The notes under the pieces: model-generated
Told to the model about the DNA's origin: nothing
The model's input: only the letters and a program-made list of their open reading frames with translations
Database searches by the model: none
Position numbers and translations under genes: made by a program
NCBI RefSeq assembly: GCF_002968335.2
Contig: NZ_CP134398.1
Span: 4,402,001-4,466,000 of the forward strand
Origin: Mycobacterium sp. ITM-2016-00316
Lineage (GTDB): Bacteria; Actinomycetota; Actinomycetes; Mycobacteriales; Mycobacteriaceae
DNA: 64,000 nt
Direction of reading: 5' to 3'
Part shown: one piece after another, positions 10,887-20,044 of the stretch
How positions within the stretch are numbered: position 1 is the stretch's first letter
Layout: every line of letters begins with the position of its first letter

Positions 10887-12500
10887 GTGAGCACCGCCGC
10901 ACCGCAGACCAGCCACCGGGCCGGCGCGGCGGAGTCACCGCTGACCGGCACTGCCGCACTGCTGCGGTTGGCGCTGCGCCGCGACCGTGTCCGTTTCACG
11001 GTATGGCTCGGGTTGCTCACCCTGCTGATGGCCTACACCCCGGGTGCGCTCAAGATGGCCTACCCCGCCGAAGAACAGCGCCTGGCCCGCATCAGCCTGA
11101 TGCAGACCCCGGCCGGGATCATGATGAGCGGCCCGATGTTCGGCGGCGATGAGACCGCGCTGGGCGCCATGATCGCCAATGAACTGATGCTGACCATGAT
11201 CGTTGCCACCTCGATCCTGGCCGTCCTCACCATCATCAGGCACACCCGCCGCGACGAGGAAAGCGGTGCAGCCGAGCTCGTGCTGTCCTCGGTGGTCGGC
11301 CGCCACGCCCGCACGGGCGCCGCGCTGATCCTGGTGGGTGCCGTCAATGCCGTTCTCACCGTCACCATGACCGTGGCGCTTGCCGGCAACGGCTTCAGTG
11401 TCACCGACAGTGCCGCGATGAGCCTCGGTATCACCGGTGTGGCAATGGTTTTCGGCGCACTGGCGGCCGTCACCGCCCAGCTGTGGCGGCAGGCTCGCAC
11501 CGCGATGGGTGCGGCGATGGGCGCCCTCGCGCTGGCCGCTCTGGTTCGCGGCATCGGCGATGTCATCGACACCTCGGGCAGCGTGCTGAGCTGGTTGTCC
11601 CCCATCGCATGGGCTCAGCAGATGCGGTCCTTCGTGGACCTGCGCTGGTGGCCGCTGCTGCTGCTGATCGGCCTCACCGCAGCGCTGGTGATCACCGCCG
11701 CGGTGCTGGAATCCCGGCGTCAGTACGACGACGGCATCATCGCCTCCAGCGGTGAACGTCCGGACGCGCACCCGATCCCGAACGTCTTCGTCCTGCATCT
11801 GACCCTGCAGCGCGGCCAGCTGATCGGCTGGGGCACCGGACTGTTCCTGGCCGGCCTGGCATTCGGGTCGATGACGACGTCACTGCTGAATGCCGCACAG
11901 CAGAACGAGTTGCTGGCGCGGATGCTCGCAGTATCGGGTGCCGACGGTGTGCACACCACCATGTCCCAGTTCCTGGCCGCCGTAGTCGGCGCGTACGTGG
12001 TGTCCGCCGTGTTGCGCACGTTCAGCGACGAGCAATCCGGTCTGTCCGAGCCGGTGCTGGCCGCCGCGGTGTCGCGTTGGCAGTGGCTGCTGACATCGGT
12101 GGCCGCGGCGCTGACCGGTGCGGCCGCCCTGTTGTTCTGTGCGGGTCTGGGCAACGGTCTGGGCGCCGGCGTGGCCGTCGGCGAGCCGGCCGCCGTCTGG
12201 CGGCTGACTCTCGCCGGTCTGACCTTCCTTCCGGCCATGGCGGTCCTTGCCGCGGTCGCTGCGCTCGCCGTCGCGCTGCGCAAGCCCTGGATCGGCTGGC
12301 TGGCTGTGGCATTCGTCGTGCTGAGCCTGTATCTCGGTGCGCTGCTACGACTGCCGCAGTGGCTGCTGGACGCCTCGCCCGTCGGGCAGATCACGGCACC
12401 CACCGATTTCCCGGTCACCGCGCTGGTGACGATGCTGGCCGTTGCGACCGCCGGCACGCTGCTCGCCGGTTCGATCTATCGAACGCGGGACGCGGTATGA
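10887..12500 (+). CDS. ABC exporter permease, tetronasin-transporter type (Rv1217c-like)
   Basis: A 537-residue integral membrane protein with about 12 predicted helices in two related halves, each beginning with a long charged stretch and a hydrophobic helix (VRFTVWLGLLTLLMAY and RGQLIGWGTGLFLAGLAFG). It starts with GTG directly after the ATPase TAG. The 12-helix permease plus a single ATPase is the tetronasin-resistance exporter pattern. Substrate is not deducible; the M. tuberculosis pair has been linked to multidrug efflux. Confidence 0.9.
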   Translation: MSTAAPQTSHRAGAAESPLTGTAALLRLALRRDRVRFTVWLGLLTLLMAYTPGALKMAYPAEEQRLARISLMQTPAGIMMSGPMFGGDETALGAMIANELMLTMIVATSILAVLTIIRHTRRDEESGAAELVLSSVVGRHARTGAALILVGAVNAVLTVTMTVALAGNGFSVTDSAAMSLGITGVAMVFGALAAVTAQLWRQARTAMGAAMGALALAALVRGIGDVIDTSGSVLSWLSPIAWAQQMRSFVDLRWWPLLLLIGLTAALVITAAVLESRRQYDDGIIASSGERPDAHPIPNVFVLHLTLQRGQLIGWGTGLFLAGLAFGSMTTSLLNAAQQNELLARMLAVSGADGVHTTMSQFLAAVVGAYVVSAVLRTFSDEQSGLSEPVLAAAVSRWQWLLTSVAAALTGAAALLFCAGLGNGLGAGVAVGEPAAVWRLTLAGLTFLPAMAVLAAVAALAVALRKPWIGWLAVAFVVLSLYLGALLRLPQWLLDASPVGQITAPTDFPVTALVTMLAVATAGTLLAGSIYRTRDAV

Positions 12501-13159
12501 GGCTCATCGCGCAGACCGTCCTGGGGCTCGCCTTCTTCATCGCCGTGCTGTTCTGGCCGGCCGGCACCTTCGACTATTGGCAGGCCTGGGTCTTCCTGGC
12601 GGTGTTCATCGCGACGACCATCGTGCCGAGCATCTACCTGGCGGTCCGCCATCCGGACGCACTGGCCCGGCGGATGAAGGCCGGTCCGGCCGCCGAAACC
12701 CGTCCCGCGCAACGGATCATCATGACCCTCACGGTGACCCTGGTGGTCGCGACATTCGTGCTCTCGGCGCTCGATCACCGCTTCGGCTGGTCGCAGGTGC
12801 CGGTGTGGCTCGTCATCACCGGCAACGTCCTGGTCGCCGCCGGACTGGGTGTCGCCCAGCTCGTCGTCGTGCAGAACAACTATGCGGCGGCGACGGTCCG
12901 GGTCGAGGCCGGCCAGCCGCTGGTGTCCACCGGGCTCTACGGGTTGGTGCGGCACCCGATGTACACCGGTGCGGCCGTCATGATGGTCGGCACCCCGCTG
13001 GCACTGGATTCGCTGTGGGGGCTGCTCGGTGTGGCGGCATCGGCACCGGTGATCGTGGCACGCATTCGCGACGAGGAGCAGATGCTCACCGAGGAACTGG
13101 CCGGCTACCCCGAATACCGGACGCGGGTGCGGTATCGGCTGGTGCCCCACCTGTGGTGA
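12497..13159 (+). CDS. Isoprenylcysteine carboxyl methyltransferase-like membrane protein
   Basis: A 220-residue membrane protein with five or six helices. The C-terminal ICMT/PEMT-type motif includes GLYGLVRHPMYTG and a terminal EEQMLTEELAGYPEYRTRVRYRLVP segment, where His, Pro and Glu residues bind SAM. It starts at ATG 12497 in a 4-bp ATGA overlap with the permease, so it is translationally coupled to the exporter. It probably methylates a lipid or small hydrophobic molecule; the acceptor is unknown. The overlap suggests a role tied to the exporter. Confidence 0.85.
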   Translation: MRLIAQTVLGLAFFIAVLFWPAGTFDYWQAWVFLAVFIATTIVPSIYLAVRHPDALARRMKAGPAAETRPAQRIIMTLTVTLVVATFVLSALDHRFGWSQVPVWLVITGNVLVAAGLGVAQLVVVQNNYAAATVRVEAGQPLVSTGLYGLVRHPMYTGAAVMMVGTPLALDSLWGLLGVAASAPVIVARIRDEEQMLTEELAGYPEYRTRVRYRLVPHLW

Positions 13160-13207
13160 GCGCCCGCCGATTGAGGTGACCCCGTTTCCCTGGCTACAGT
13201 GCTGGTC

Positions 13208-13402
13208 ATGACCGACAAAGCATGCCCCGGCAGCGGGAAGAGTTGGACGGTCGATATCGAGGGCAAACCGATCTGCCCCCGATGCCGCCGCTCGCTGGCC
13301 ACCGTGGCGGGAAAGGGGCGCAAGATCAAGGATCTGCCGGCGGTGCCCCGGCACGAGAAGCCGTCGCGTACCACCACCAGGAACACCCGCCGCCCGAACT
13401 GA
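13208..13402 (+). CDS. Small Cys-containing zinc-ribbon-like protein
   Basis: A 64-residue, strongly basic protein starting MTDKACPGSGKSW. It has CPGSGK and CPRCRR, giving a C-x20-C-x2-C pattern that may bind zinc, followed by an Arg/Lys/Pro-rich tail suited to nucleic acid binding. It lies alone, 48 bp after the ICMT-like gene. I do not recognise a characterised family; function is unknown. Confidence 0.65.
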   Translation: MTDKACPGSGKSWTVDIEGKPICPRCRRSLATVAGKGRKIKDLPAVPRHEKPSRTTTRNTRRPN

Positions 13403-13437
13403 TCCGATCCGGCGACGTTCGGCCACATACTGAATCC

Positions 13438-14031
13438 ATGGAGTTGCTGACCGGTTTCGGGCTGGCCACCGCGGCGGGGCTGAACGCCTACATTCCGCTG
13501 CTGGCGCTGGGACTGTTGTCGCGATACACCGAGTTGGTGTCGCTGCCCGTGGGCTGGGCCTGGCTGGAGAACGGCTGGGTGATGCTGATCGTCGGAGTGC
13601 TGCTGGCCGTCGAGATCGTTGCCGACAAGATTCCGGCGCTGGACTCGGTGAACGACGCCATCCAGACGTTCGTGCGGCCGACCGCCGGTGGCATCGTGTT
13701 CGGGTCCGGCACCGCCGCGCAGACCGCCGCGGTCGCCGACCCGGGCGCATTCGCCTCATCGGGTCAGTGGATCGGCGTCGTCATCGGCATCGTCACCGCG
13801 CTGATCGTCTCGTTGACCAAATCGGCGGTGCGCCCCGTCGCCAACATCGGGTCGGCGGGGATGGCGGCCCCGGTATTGAGCACCGCCGAGGACATCACCA
13901 GTGTGGGACTGGTCTTCGTGTCACTGCTGTTGCCGCTGCTGGTCCTGGTCGCACTGGCGGCCGTCGCGTTCGCGGTGTTCGGAGTGTGGCGGTGGCGACG
14001 GCGTCGTCACACCGACCCGGCGATCCGGTAG
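13438..14031 (+). CDS. DUF4126 family membrane protein
   Basis: A 197-residue protein with five to six membrane helices. The N-terminal GLNAYIPLLALGLLSRY motif and VEIVADKIPALDSVND segment are characteristic of DUF4126, which resembles a small helical-hairpin transporter fold. It ends in a basic RRRRH tail. Its 3' end overlaps the convergent diguanylate cyclase gene by 25 bp. Function unknown. Confidence 0.8.
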   Translation: MELLTGFGLATAAGLNAYIPLLALGLLSRYTELVSLPVGWAWLENGWVMLIVGVLLAVEIVADKIPALDSVNDAIQTFVRPTAGGIVFGSGTAAQTAAVADPGAFASSGQWIGVVIGIVTALIVSLTKSAVRPVANIGSAGMAAPVLSTAEDITSVGLVFVSLLLPLLVLVALAAVAFAVFGVWRWRRRRHTDPAIR

Positions 14032-15191
14032 GCGTTGTGCCCCGAGGCCTTCGCCTCGTACATCGCCCTGTCCGCAGCGCGCAGGATGTCCTCGCCGTGG
14101 GCGGTCGAACCCGCCGCGAGCGCGATCCCGATGCTCAGGCCGATACTTCCGGACCATTCGGCCACGGCCATCGGGGCGGATGCGGCGTCGATCACACACT
14201 GCGCCAAAGCCACTGCCGATTCCAGCAACGGCGCGTCGGCGACGTGGATGATGACGAACTCGTCGCCGCCCCGTCTGGCCACCGTGTCCCGGGCACCCAC
14301 GCACGACACCAGCCGGTCCCCGACCGCTGCCAGCACCAGATCACCCACATGATGGCCCAGCTCGTCGTTGACCCGTTTGAACCCGTCGAGGTCGACGCAG
14401 AGCACCGCGAACTCACCGCCGTGCTCGATCTCGGCTCCCAGCCGTTCGTAGAGCAGCGCCCGGTTCGGCAGCCCGGTCAGCACGTCGTGGGATGCGTTGT
14501 GCACCAACTCCGTTTCGAACTCCTTGCGCCGCGAGGTATCGCGCACCGACACCACGTAGCCGTCCCGGTGACCGCTGCGTGGGTCTTCGGTGACCCTGAC
14601 GAACGCCTCCATCCACACCCAGGACCCGTCCTTGTGGCGTTGCCGGTGCTCGGTGACGAATCTGTCGACGTGACCGTCGCGCAGGGCGAGCATCTGCGGG
14701 ACGAAATCTCCGACGTCATCGGGATGCATGTTCTCACTGGCGCGCTTGCCCACCAGCTCATGTGCCTCATAGCCGAGCAGGGTGCGGATCGAGGGCGAGA
14801 CGTAGCGGCGGACGCCGTCCAGGGTGCCCCGGATGAGCGTGTCGGCGGAGTTCTCCGCCACCAGCCGGTACAAGGCAGCGTCGGCCTCCTGCTGCAGGTA
14901 CAACGCTGCCAGCCGGCCGAAATCGGCGAGTTGTTCCCGCAGGCCGGTGGTGATCGCGCGGGATCCGCTGTCGGCGGCCCACAGCGCCCCGGCGATCTCG
15001 GTACCGCACTGCAGCGGTACCGCCGCCACGAATCGGGCACCGGGAAGGGCCGGCGGTACCGGGTGCGCGATCTGCAGTGCGTCTTCGACGAACAGCTCCG
15101 AGGCGGGCCAGAGCGCGCGAGGGATCACGGTGTCATCGACGCACACCATCGCGTGCCGGCACGGCACGGCCGCACGCACCCCGCGGCACAA
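14007..15191 (-). CDS. Diguanylate cyclase with GAF-like, PAS and GGDEF domains
   Basis: About 394 residues. An N-terminal GAF-like half (residues about 10-105) is followed by a PAS/PAC domain (about 105-225, LYRLVAENSADTLI to GYVVSVRDTSRRKEFE) and a GGDEF domain (about 230-394, HDVLTGLPNR and RRGGDEFVII). The GGDEF motif is intact, so cyclic-di-GMP synthesis is predicted; there is no EAL domain. The inhibitory I-site RxxD is not intact (GARD at that position). The first usable start is TTG 15191; ATG 15149 is an alternative. Coding-like sequence continues upstream to a TAA near 15237, so the true start is unclear. It lies 29 bp after glgC. Confidence 0.82.
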   Translation of the reverse strand: MCRGVRAAVPCRHAMVCVDDTVIPRALWPASELFVEDALQIAHPVPPALPGARFVAAVPLQCGTEIAGALWAADSGSRAITTGLREQLADFGRLAALYLQQEADAALYRLVAENSADTLIRGTLDGVRRYVSPSIRTLLGYEAHELVGKRASENMHPDDVGDFVPQMLALRDGHVDRFVTEHRQRHKDGSWVWMEAFVRVTEDPRSGHRDGYVVSVRDTSRRKEFETELVHNASHDVLTGLPNRALLYERLGAEIEHGGEFAVLCVDLDGFKRVNDELGHHVGDLVLAAVGDRLVSCVGARDTVARRGGDEFVIIHVADAPLLESAVALAQCVIDAASAPMAVAEWSGSIGLSIGIALAAGSTAHGEDILRAADRAMYEAKASGHNAYRIAGSV

Positions 15192-15220
15192 CGCGTCGAA
15201 GAACGGCGCGGCGTGGCCCG

Positions 15221-16435
15221 TCAGATCCAGACACCCTTACCGACGGCAACCACGCCCCCGGAGCTGATGGAGAAGCGCTCGCGATCCTTGTCCAGGTCGA
15301 CACCGACCATTTCCCCGGGACCGACGACGACGTTCTTGTCCAGGATCGCCCTGCGCACCACCGCACCGCGGCCGATGCGGACCCCGGGCATCAACACACT
15401 GCCCTCGACGATCGCTCCGTCGTCGATGGCGACGTTGGACGACAGCACCGAATTGCGGACCGAAGCCGCCGAGATGATGCTGCCCGCGCCCACCACGGAC
15501 TCCTGCGCGGAGCCGCCGTTGACGAACTTGGCCGGTGCCAGGTTCTCCGAGCCGCCGCGGATCGGCCAGCGCTTGTTGTAGAGGTTGAACACCGGGTGCA
15601 CCGATACCAGGTCCATGTGCGCGTCGTAGAACGCATCCAGGGTGCCGACATCGCGCCAGTACCCGTGGTCACGCTCGGTGGCGCCGGGCACCTCGTTGTC
15701 CTTGAAGTCGTAGACCGAGGCCATCCCGTCGCCCACCAGCCGCGGGATAATGTCGCCGCCCATATCGTGATCGGAGGTGTCCTCGTCGGCGTCGGCCTTG
15801 ATGGCGTCGATGAGCACCTTGGTGGTGAAGATGTAGTTACCCATCGAGGCGAACGTCGACTCGGGATCATCGGGGGTGCCGGGCGGGTCGGACGGCTTCT
15901 CCACCCAGCCACGGATCCGGCCCGACTCGTCGGCGTCGATGCAGCCGAAGGCCGAGGCCTCCGCCCGCGGCACCCGGATGCCGGCCACCGTCGCACCGGC
16001 GCCGCTCTCGATGTGATGCTGCAGCATCTGCTCGGGATCCATCCGGTACACGTGATCGGCACCGAAGATCACGATGTAGTCCGGGTCCTCGTCGTAGATC
16101 AGGTTCATCGATTGGTAGATCGCATCGGCGGAGCCGGTATACCAACGCGGACCGAGTCGCTGCTGCGCCGGGACGGGGGTGATGTATTCACCCGCCAAAC
16201 CCGATAGCCGCCAGTTCTGCGAGATGTGCCGGTCCAGCGAATGCGATTTGTATTGCGTCAGAACACAGATCCGCAGGAATCGCGCATTGACGAGATTGGA
16301 CAGCACGAAATCGATCAACCGGTAACCACCGCCGAAGGGCACCGCCGGCTTCGCGCGATCCGCCGTCAATGGGTAAAGGCGCTTACCCTCCCCCCCAGCC
16401 AGGACGATTCCCAGCACATGTGGCGCTTCCCTCAT
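15221..16435 (-). CDS. glgC: Glucose-1-phosphate adenylyltransferase GlgC
   Basis: A 404-residue enzyme making ADP-glucose from ATP and glucose-1-phosphate. The N-terminal GT-A domain begins [18 protein letters not shown] and has the KPAVPFGG motif; the C-terminal left-handed beta helix ends GKGVWI. It has the same length as Rv1213. ADP-glucose feeds GlgM, divergently encoded 164 bp away, for maltose-1-phosphate, glycogen and capsular glucan synthesis. Confidence 0.97.
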   Translation of the reverse strand: MREAPHVLGIVLAGGEGKRLYPLTADRAKPAVPFGGGYRLIDFVLSNLVNARFLRICVLTQYKSHSLDRHISQNWRLSGLAGEYITPVPAQQRLGPRWYTGSADAIYQSMNLIYDEDPDYIVIFGADHVYRMDPEQMLQHHIESGAGATVAGIRVPRAEASAFGCIDADESGRIRGWVEKPSDPPGTPDDPESTFASMGNYIFTTKVLIDAIKADADEDTSDHDMGGDIIPRLVGDGMASVYDFKDNEVPGATERDHGYWRDVGTLDAFYDAHMDLVSVHPVFNLYNKRWPIRGGSENLAPAKFVNGGSAQESVVGAGSIISAASVRNSVLSSNVAIDDGAIVEGSVLMPGVRIGRGAVVRRAILDKNVVVGPGEMVGVDLDKDRERFSISSGGVVAVGKGVWI

Positions 16436-16599
16436 GCTGCCAACCTATCTGGCCTGCGGCAGTGCGGCTAGCCAATCGCCCGATCGAAGTGCTGCAAGTC
16501 AAGGAGTTTGGGCACTCGTGCAGACGTCCGAGCGATGATCATGATTCGGGAACTGGATGAGGGGTGCGCGGCGAAGTCTCGCCGGTTACCGTGCACACC

Positions 16600-17763
16600 A
16601 TGCGGGTGGCGATGATGTCTCGGGAGTATCCACCGGAGGTCTACGGCGGAGCAGGCGTGCACGTGACCGAGCTCGTCGCCCAGCTGCGAAAACTGTGCGA
16701 GGTGGACGTGCACTGCATGGGTGCACCGCGCGACACCGCAATCGTCGCCGCACCCGACCCCGCACTGGCGGCCGCCAATCCGGCGCTGTCCACGCTGTCG
16801 GCCGACCTGGTGATGGCCAATGCCGCGGCCGGGGCAACCGTCGCGCACTCGCACACCTGGTACACCGGGATGGCCGGGCATCTGGCCTCGCTGCTGCACG
16901 GCATCCCGCACGTACTCACCGCGCATTCGCTGGAACCGATGCGGCCGTGGAAGGCCGAGCAGCTCGGCGGTGGGTACCGGGTCTCGTCCTGGGTGGAACG
17001 CACCGCCGTGGAAGCCGCCGACGCGGTGATCGCCGTCAGCTCCGGGATGCGCAACGACGTGCTGGCCACCTACCCCGCCCTCGATCCGGCCCGGGTGCAT
17101 GTGGTGCGCAATGGGATCGACACCACGGTCTGGTTCCCGAGCCCGCCCGAAGCCGAGGGTTCGGTGCTGGCCGAGCTGGGTGTCGACCCCGGCCGCCCGA
17201 TCGTCGCGTTCGTGGGCCGGATCACCCGGCAGAAGGGGGTCGCGCATCTGGTGGCCGCGGCGCACCGGTTCGACCCCGACATCCAGCTGGTGCTGTGCGC
17301 GGGCGCCCCCGACACCCCCGAGATCGCCGCGGAGATCGGCTCAGCGGTCCAGGAGCTGGCGGCCGCGCGTTCGGGCGTGTTCTGGGTGCGAGAGATGCTG
17401 CCGGTCGGCAAGATTCGCGAAATATTGTCGGCATCAACGGTTTTCGTCTGCCCTTCGGTGTATGAACCGCTGGGCATCGTGAACCTCGAGGCGATGGCCT
17501 GTTCGACGGCCGTCGTTGCCTCCGATGTGGGCGGCATTCCCGAGGTGGTCGCCGATGACGAAACCGGACTGCTGGTGCACTACGACGCCACCGACACGGT
17601 GTCCTTCGAGGCGCGACTGGCCGATGCGGTCAACGCACTGGTCGCCGAACCGGACCGCGCACGCCGCTACGGCGAGGCCGGCCGGCAGCGCTGTATCGAA
17701 GAGTTCTCCTGGGCGCGTATCGCCGAGGAGACCCTTCAGATCTACAACCTGGTGACGAGCTAG
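16600..17763 (+). CDS. glgM: Alpha-maltose-1-phosphate synthase / glycogen synthase (GT4)
   Basis: A 387-residue GT-B glycosyltransferase. N-terminal MRVAMMSREYPPEVYGGAGVHV, AHSLEPMRPWK, FVGRITRQKG and the GT4 E-x7-E region VYEPLGIVNLEAMA are all present. ATG 16600 was preferred over GTG 16564 because it gives the same length and N-terminus as Rv1212c. It uses ADP-glucose from GlgC to make maltose-1-phosphate. Its last four codons and stop form half of a perfect palindrome shared with the convergent DUF3117 gene. Confidence 0.94.
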   Translation: MRVAMMSREYPPEVYGGAGVHVTELVAQLRKLCEVDVHCMGAPRDTAIVAAPDPALAAANPALSTLSADLVMANAAAGATVAHSHTWYTGMAGHLASLLHGIPHVLTAHSLEPMRPWKAEQLGGGYRVSSWVERTAVEAADAVIAVSSGMRNDVLATYPALDPARVHVVRNGIDTTVWFPSPPEAEGSVLAELGVDPGRPIVAFVGRITRQKGVAHLVAAAHRFDPDIQLVLCAGAPDTPEIAAEIGSAVQELAAARSGVFWVREMLPVGKIREILSASTVFVCPSVYEPLGIVNLEAMACSTAVVASDVGGIPEVVADDETGLLVHYDATDTVSFEARLADAVNALVAEPDRARRYGEAGRQRCIEEFSWARIAEETLQIYNLVTS

Positions 17764-17775
17764 CTAGCTCGTCAC
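17752..17775. repeat. Perfect 24-bp palindrome spanning two convergent gene ends
   Basis: GTGACGAGCTAG at 17752-17763 is followed directly by its reverse complement at 17764-17775. It encodes Val-Thr-Ser-stop with identical codons for glgM on the plus strand and for the DUF3117 gene on the minus strand; the two stop codons abut with no spacer. It could form a cruciform in DNA or a loopless hairpin in either transcript. Confidence 0.9.
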
Positions 17776-17931
17776 GTTCTTGAGTTCGTCGCCGAGCGCG
17801 GCGGCCTCATCGGGGGTGAGCTCGACGACAAGCCGGCCTCCGCCTTCCAGTGGTACCCGCATCACGATGCCGCGCCCCTCTTTGGTCGCTTCCAATGGAC
17901 CGTCACCGGTCCGGGGCTTCATCGCCGCCAT
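17764..17931 (-). CDS. DUF3117 small conserved protein (Rv1211-like)
   Basis: A 55-residue actinobacterial protein beginning MAAMKPRTGDGPLE, with the conserved GRGIVMRVPLEGGGRLVVEL strand and an acidic C-terminal helix. A strong ribosome site (GGAGGGAG) lies about 8 nt upstream of ATG 17931. It is highly conserved in Actinobacteria, but no function is known to me. The stop codon abuts that of glgM. Confidence 0.9.
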   Translation of the reverse strand: MAAMKPRTGDGPLEATKEGRGIVMRVPLEGGGRLVVELTPDEAAALGDELKNVTS

Positions 17932-18096
17932 CGTAGTGCTCCCTCCGCATGAGCCGGCCCGCACTGAACGGACCCGATCAAGCCGGCGTCAACCGGCACA
18001 GAATTGCTACTGAACTAATCCTATTGTTCCCTATAGCGCCGCTGCGATGTGAAAAGACCCGGCGAAACGCGCGGACCGTGACCGGAAAGATAACGC

Positions 18097-18681
18097 TCAC
18101 GCCGCCGCGGGCACCCAACACGAGGCGATGTGATCGTCGACCATCCCGGTCGCCTGCATCAGCGCATAGGCCGTTGTCGGGCCCACGAAACGAAAGCCCC
18201 GGCGCTTGAGTTCCTTGGCCATGGCGGTGGATTCCGGCGTGACCGCAGGCACCTCGGCCAGTTCCGCAGGGCGGGCCCGTGCCGGCGGCGCGAACGACCA
18301 CAGCAAATCGGACAGGTCGATATCGAGGTCGGCGATCGCGCGGGCGTTGTTGATGGTCGCCTCGATCTTCGCGCGGTTGCGCACGATGGCGGCATCCTCC
18401 ATCAGACGGGCGACGTCTCGGTCGGTGAACCGCGCGACCTTCTCGATGTCGAACCCCATGAACGCGTGCCGAAAACCGTCGCGCTTGCGCAGGATCGTCA
18501 GCCAGGACAGACCACTCTGGAAGGCCTCCAGAGTGACCCGCTCGAACAGCGGCACGGTCCCGCGTAGCTGCTGGCCCCACTCGGTGTCGTGATACTGCCG
18601 GTAGAGCACCCCGTTGGGGCTGGAATCGGTGGGCACCCAGCCACATCGGACCTGCCCATCATCTGCAACCGGCGCGCTCAT
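18097..18681 (-). CDS. tagA: DNA-3-methyladenine glycosylase I
   Basis: A 194-residue HhH-superfamily base-excision glycosylase. Zinc-snap residues are seen in CGWVP and HDTEWG near the N-terminus and in DDHIASCW near the C-terminus; the FRHAFMGFDIEKVA and RNRAKIEATINNARA helices are typical. It removes 3-methyladenine from alkylated DNA. Its start overlaps the upstream DivIVA-like gene by 4 bp, as for Rv1210/Rv1209. Confidence 0.93.
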   Translation of the reverse strand: MSAPVADDGQVRCGWVPTDSSPNGVLYRQYHDTEWGQQLRGTVPLFERVTLEAFQSGLSWLTILRKRDGFRHAFMGFDIEKVARFTDRDVARLMEDAAIVRNRAKIEATINNARAIADLDIDLSDLLWSFAPPARARPAELAEVPAVTPESTAMAKELKRRGFRFVGPTTAYALMQATGMVDDHIASCWVPAAA

Positions 18682-19034
18682 GACTCGTCCGGTCTGGCGT
18701 GGGCGGCCTCGTGGACCGCGTGCCGGTCCTCGCTGCCGTGCAGCCCGTGGGTGGCCCGAACCGCAGCCAACTCACCACGCAGCGAATCGAGTTCGGCGCC
18801 GAGGCGGTCGAGCACCCAGTCCACCTCGCTGGTCTTGTACCCACGCAGCGTCTGGGTGAATTTGACGTCGTCGACGTCGGCTCCGGTCACTCCCGACGCC
18901 GGCAGCACGGTCGCCGTGGTGGCGCGCGGGAGCGGCGGCAACTGCTCACCGCGGCCGAACAGCACACTGCCCAGGGCAAACAACACCGTGCCGACCAGGA
19001 TCAGCACCACCAGGTACATCAGTATCAGCGTCAC
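18678..19034 (-). CDS. DivIVA-domain membrane protein (Rv1209-like)
   Basis: A 118-residue protein with an N-terminal membrane helix (residues 1-25, MTLILMYLVVLILVGTVLFAL) and a short DivIVA-like segment (FTQTLRGYKTSEVDWVLDRLG), followed by a coiled coil and a His-rich tail. It may mark poles or septa. It is translated immediately before tagA (ATGA overlap) and lies 29 bp upstream in sequence from the gpgS stop. Confidence 0.85.
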   Translation of the reverse strand: MTLILMYLVVLILVGTVLFALGSVLFGRGEQLPPLPRATTATVLPASGVTGADVDDVKFTQTLRGYKTSEVDWVLDRLGAELDSLRGELAAVRATHGLHGSEDRHAVHEAAHARPDES

Positions 19035-19072
19035 GCCTCGATACTGCCCTAACGGTGTGACAAGGAAACCGC

Positions 19073-20044
19073 CTAGCGCGGCCGCAAGGTGTTCATCGGC
19101 GGCCGATCGGCCAGCGACACCGTGGAGCTGCGCGGGGTGTAGTCGTCACCGTCGGCGAAGAACTGGGTCAGCCCCACGCCCGAGTCGGGAATGCCGCAGC
19201 GGCTCAGCAGAGTGGCGATCACCTGCCGGCTCATCGCCGCGAGCTCGGTCAGCGGACGGTTGCGATGTTCGCGCACGCCCAGGTTGACCTGCGCGATGCC
19301 GTCCAGGCCCAGCCGGTCGTAGGTGTCGATCAGCAGACCGATCTCGACGCCGTAGGCGGGCGCGAACGGCACCGAGGTCAGCAGCTCACGGGTACCTGCG
19401 TACTCGCCGCCCAGCGGTTGCAGCAGACAGGTCAGCTCCGGTCGCAGTGCCGCCAGCAGCGGCCGCGCGACGAGTTCGGTGACGCGCCCGCCGCCGTTCT
19501 TGTCCTCGCTGCCGCTGACCTTGAGCGGCCGCCGGTAGAACCCCTTGACCAGGTGCACGCCCTCGGTGGTCAGCAGCGGGCCGAGCAGCTTGGGCACGAA
19601 CATCGGATCGGGGTCGATCAGGTCCGAATCCACGAAGACGACCAGGTCGCCGGTGGTGGCGGCGAGCGAGCGCCACAGCACCTCGCCCTTGCCGGGGTTG
19701 GGCGGCACCTCGGGCAGCGCCTGCTCGCGGGTCACCACGCGGGCGCCCGCGGCGACCGCCCGGATCTCGGTGTCATCGGTCGAGCCGGAGTCCAGCACGA
19801 TCAGCTCATCGACCAGCCCGCCCAGCAGCGGGGTGATGGTCTCCACCACCGAGGCGACGGTTTCCTCCTCGTTGAGCGCCGGCAGCACCACCGAGATGGT
19901 GCGGCCCGCCTTGGCGGCGATCAGCTCCTCCACGGTCCAGGACGGCCGACCAAAGCTGTGGTCTGCCATCCAGCGGTGCCCTGACACAGCGTCAGTGTCG
20001 TTCATTGCGGTCAGTTCTGGTGTCAGCTCAGATAGCACCGTCAT
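19073..20044 (-). CDS. gpgS: Glucosyl-3-phosphoglycerate synthase GpgS
   Basis: A 323-residue retaining GT81 glycosyltransferase. The GT-A fold has ISVVLPALNEEETV, LIVLDSGSTDDT and the metal-binding DSD in VVFVDSDLIDPDP. It makes glucosyl-3-phosphoglycerate from an NDP-glucose donor and 3-phosphoglycerate, the first step of methylglucose lipopolysaccharide synthesis. Length matches Rv1208. It overlaps folP2 by 4 bp (ATGA). Confidence 0.96.
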   Translation of the reverse strand: MTVLSELTPELTAMNDTDAVSGHRWMADHSFGRPSWTVEELIAAKAGRTISVVLPALNEEETVASVVETITPLLGGLVDELIVLDSGSTDDTEIRAVAAGARVVTREQALPEVPPNPGKGEVLWRSLAATTGDLVVFVDSDLIDPDPMFVPKLLGPLLTTEGVHLVKGFYRRPLKVSGSEDKNGGGRVTELVARPLLAALRPELTCLLQPLGGEYAGTRELLTSVPFAPAYGVEIGLLIDTYDRLGLDGIAQVNLGVREHRNRPLTELAAMSRQVIATLLSRCGIPDSGVGLTQFFADGDDYTPRSSTVSLADRPPMNTLRPR

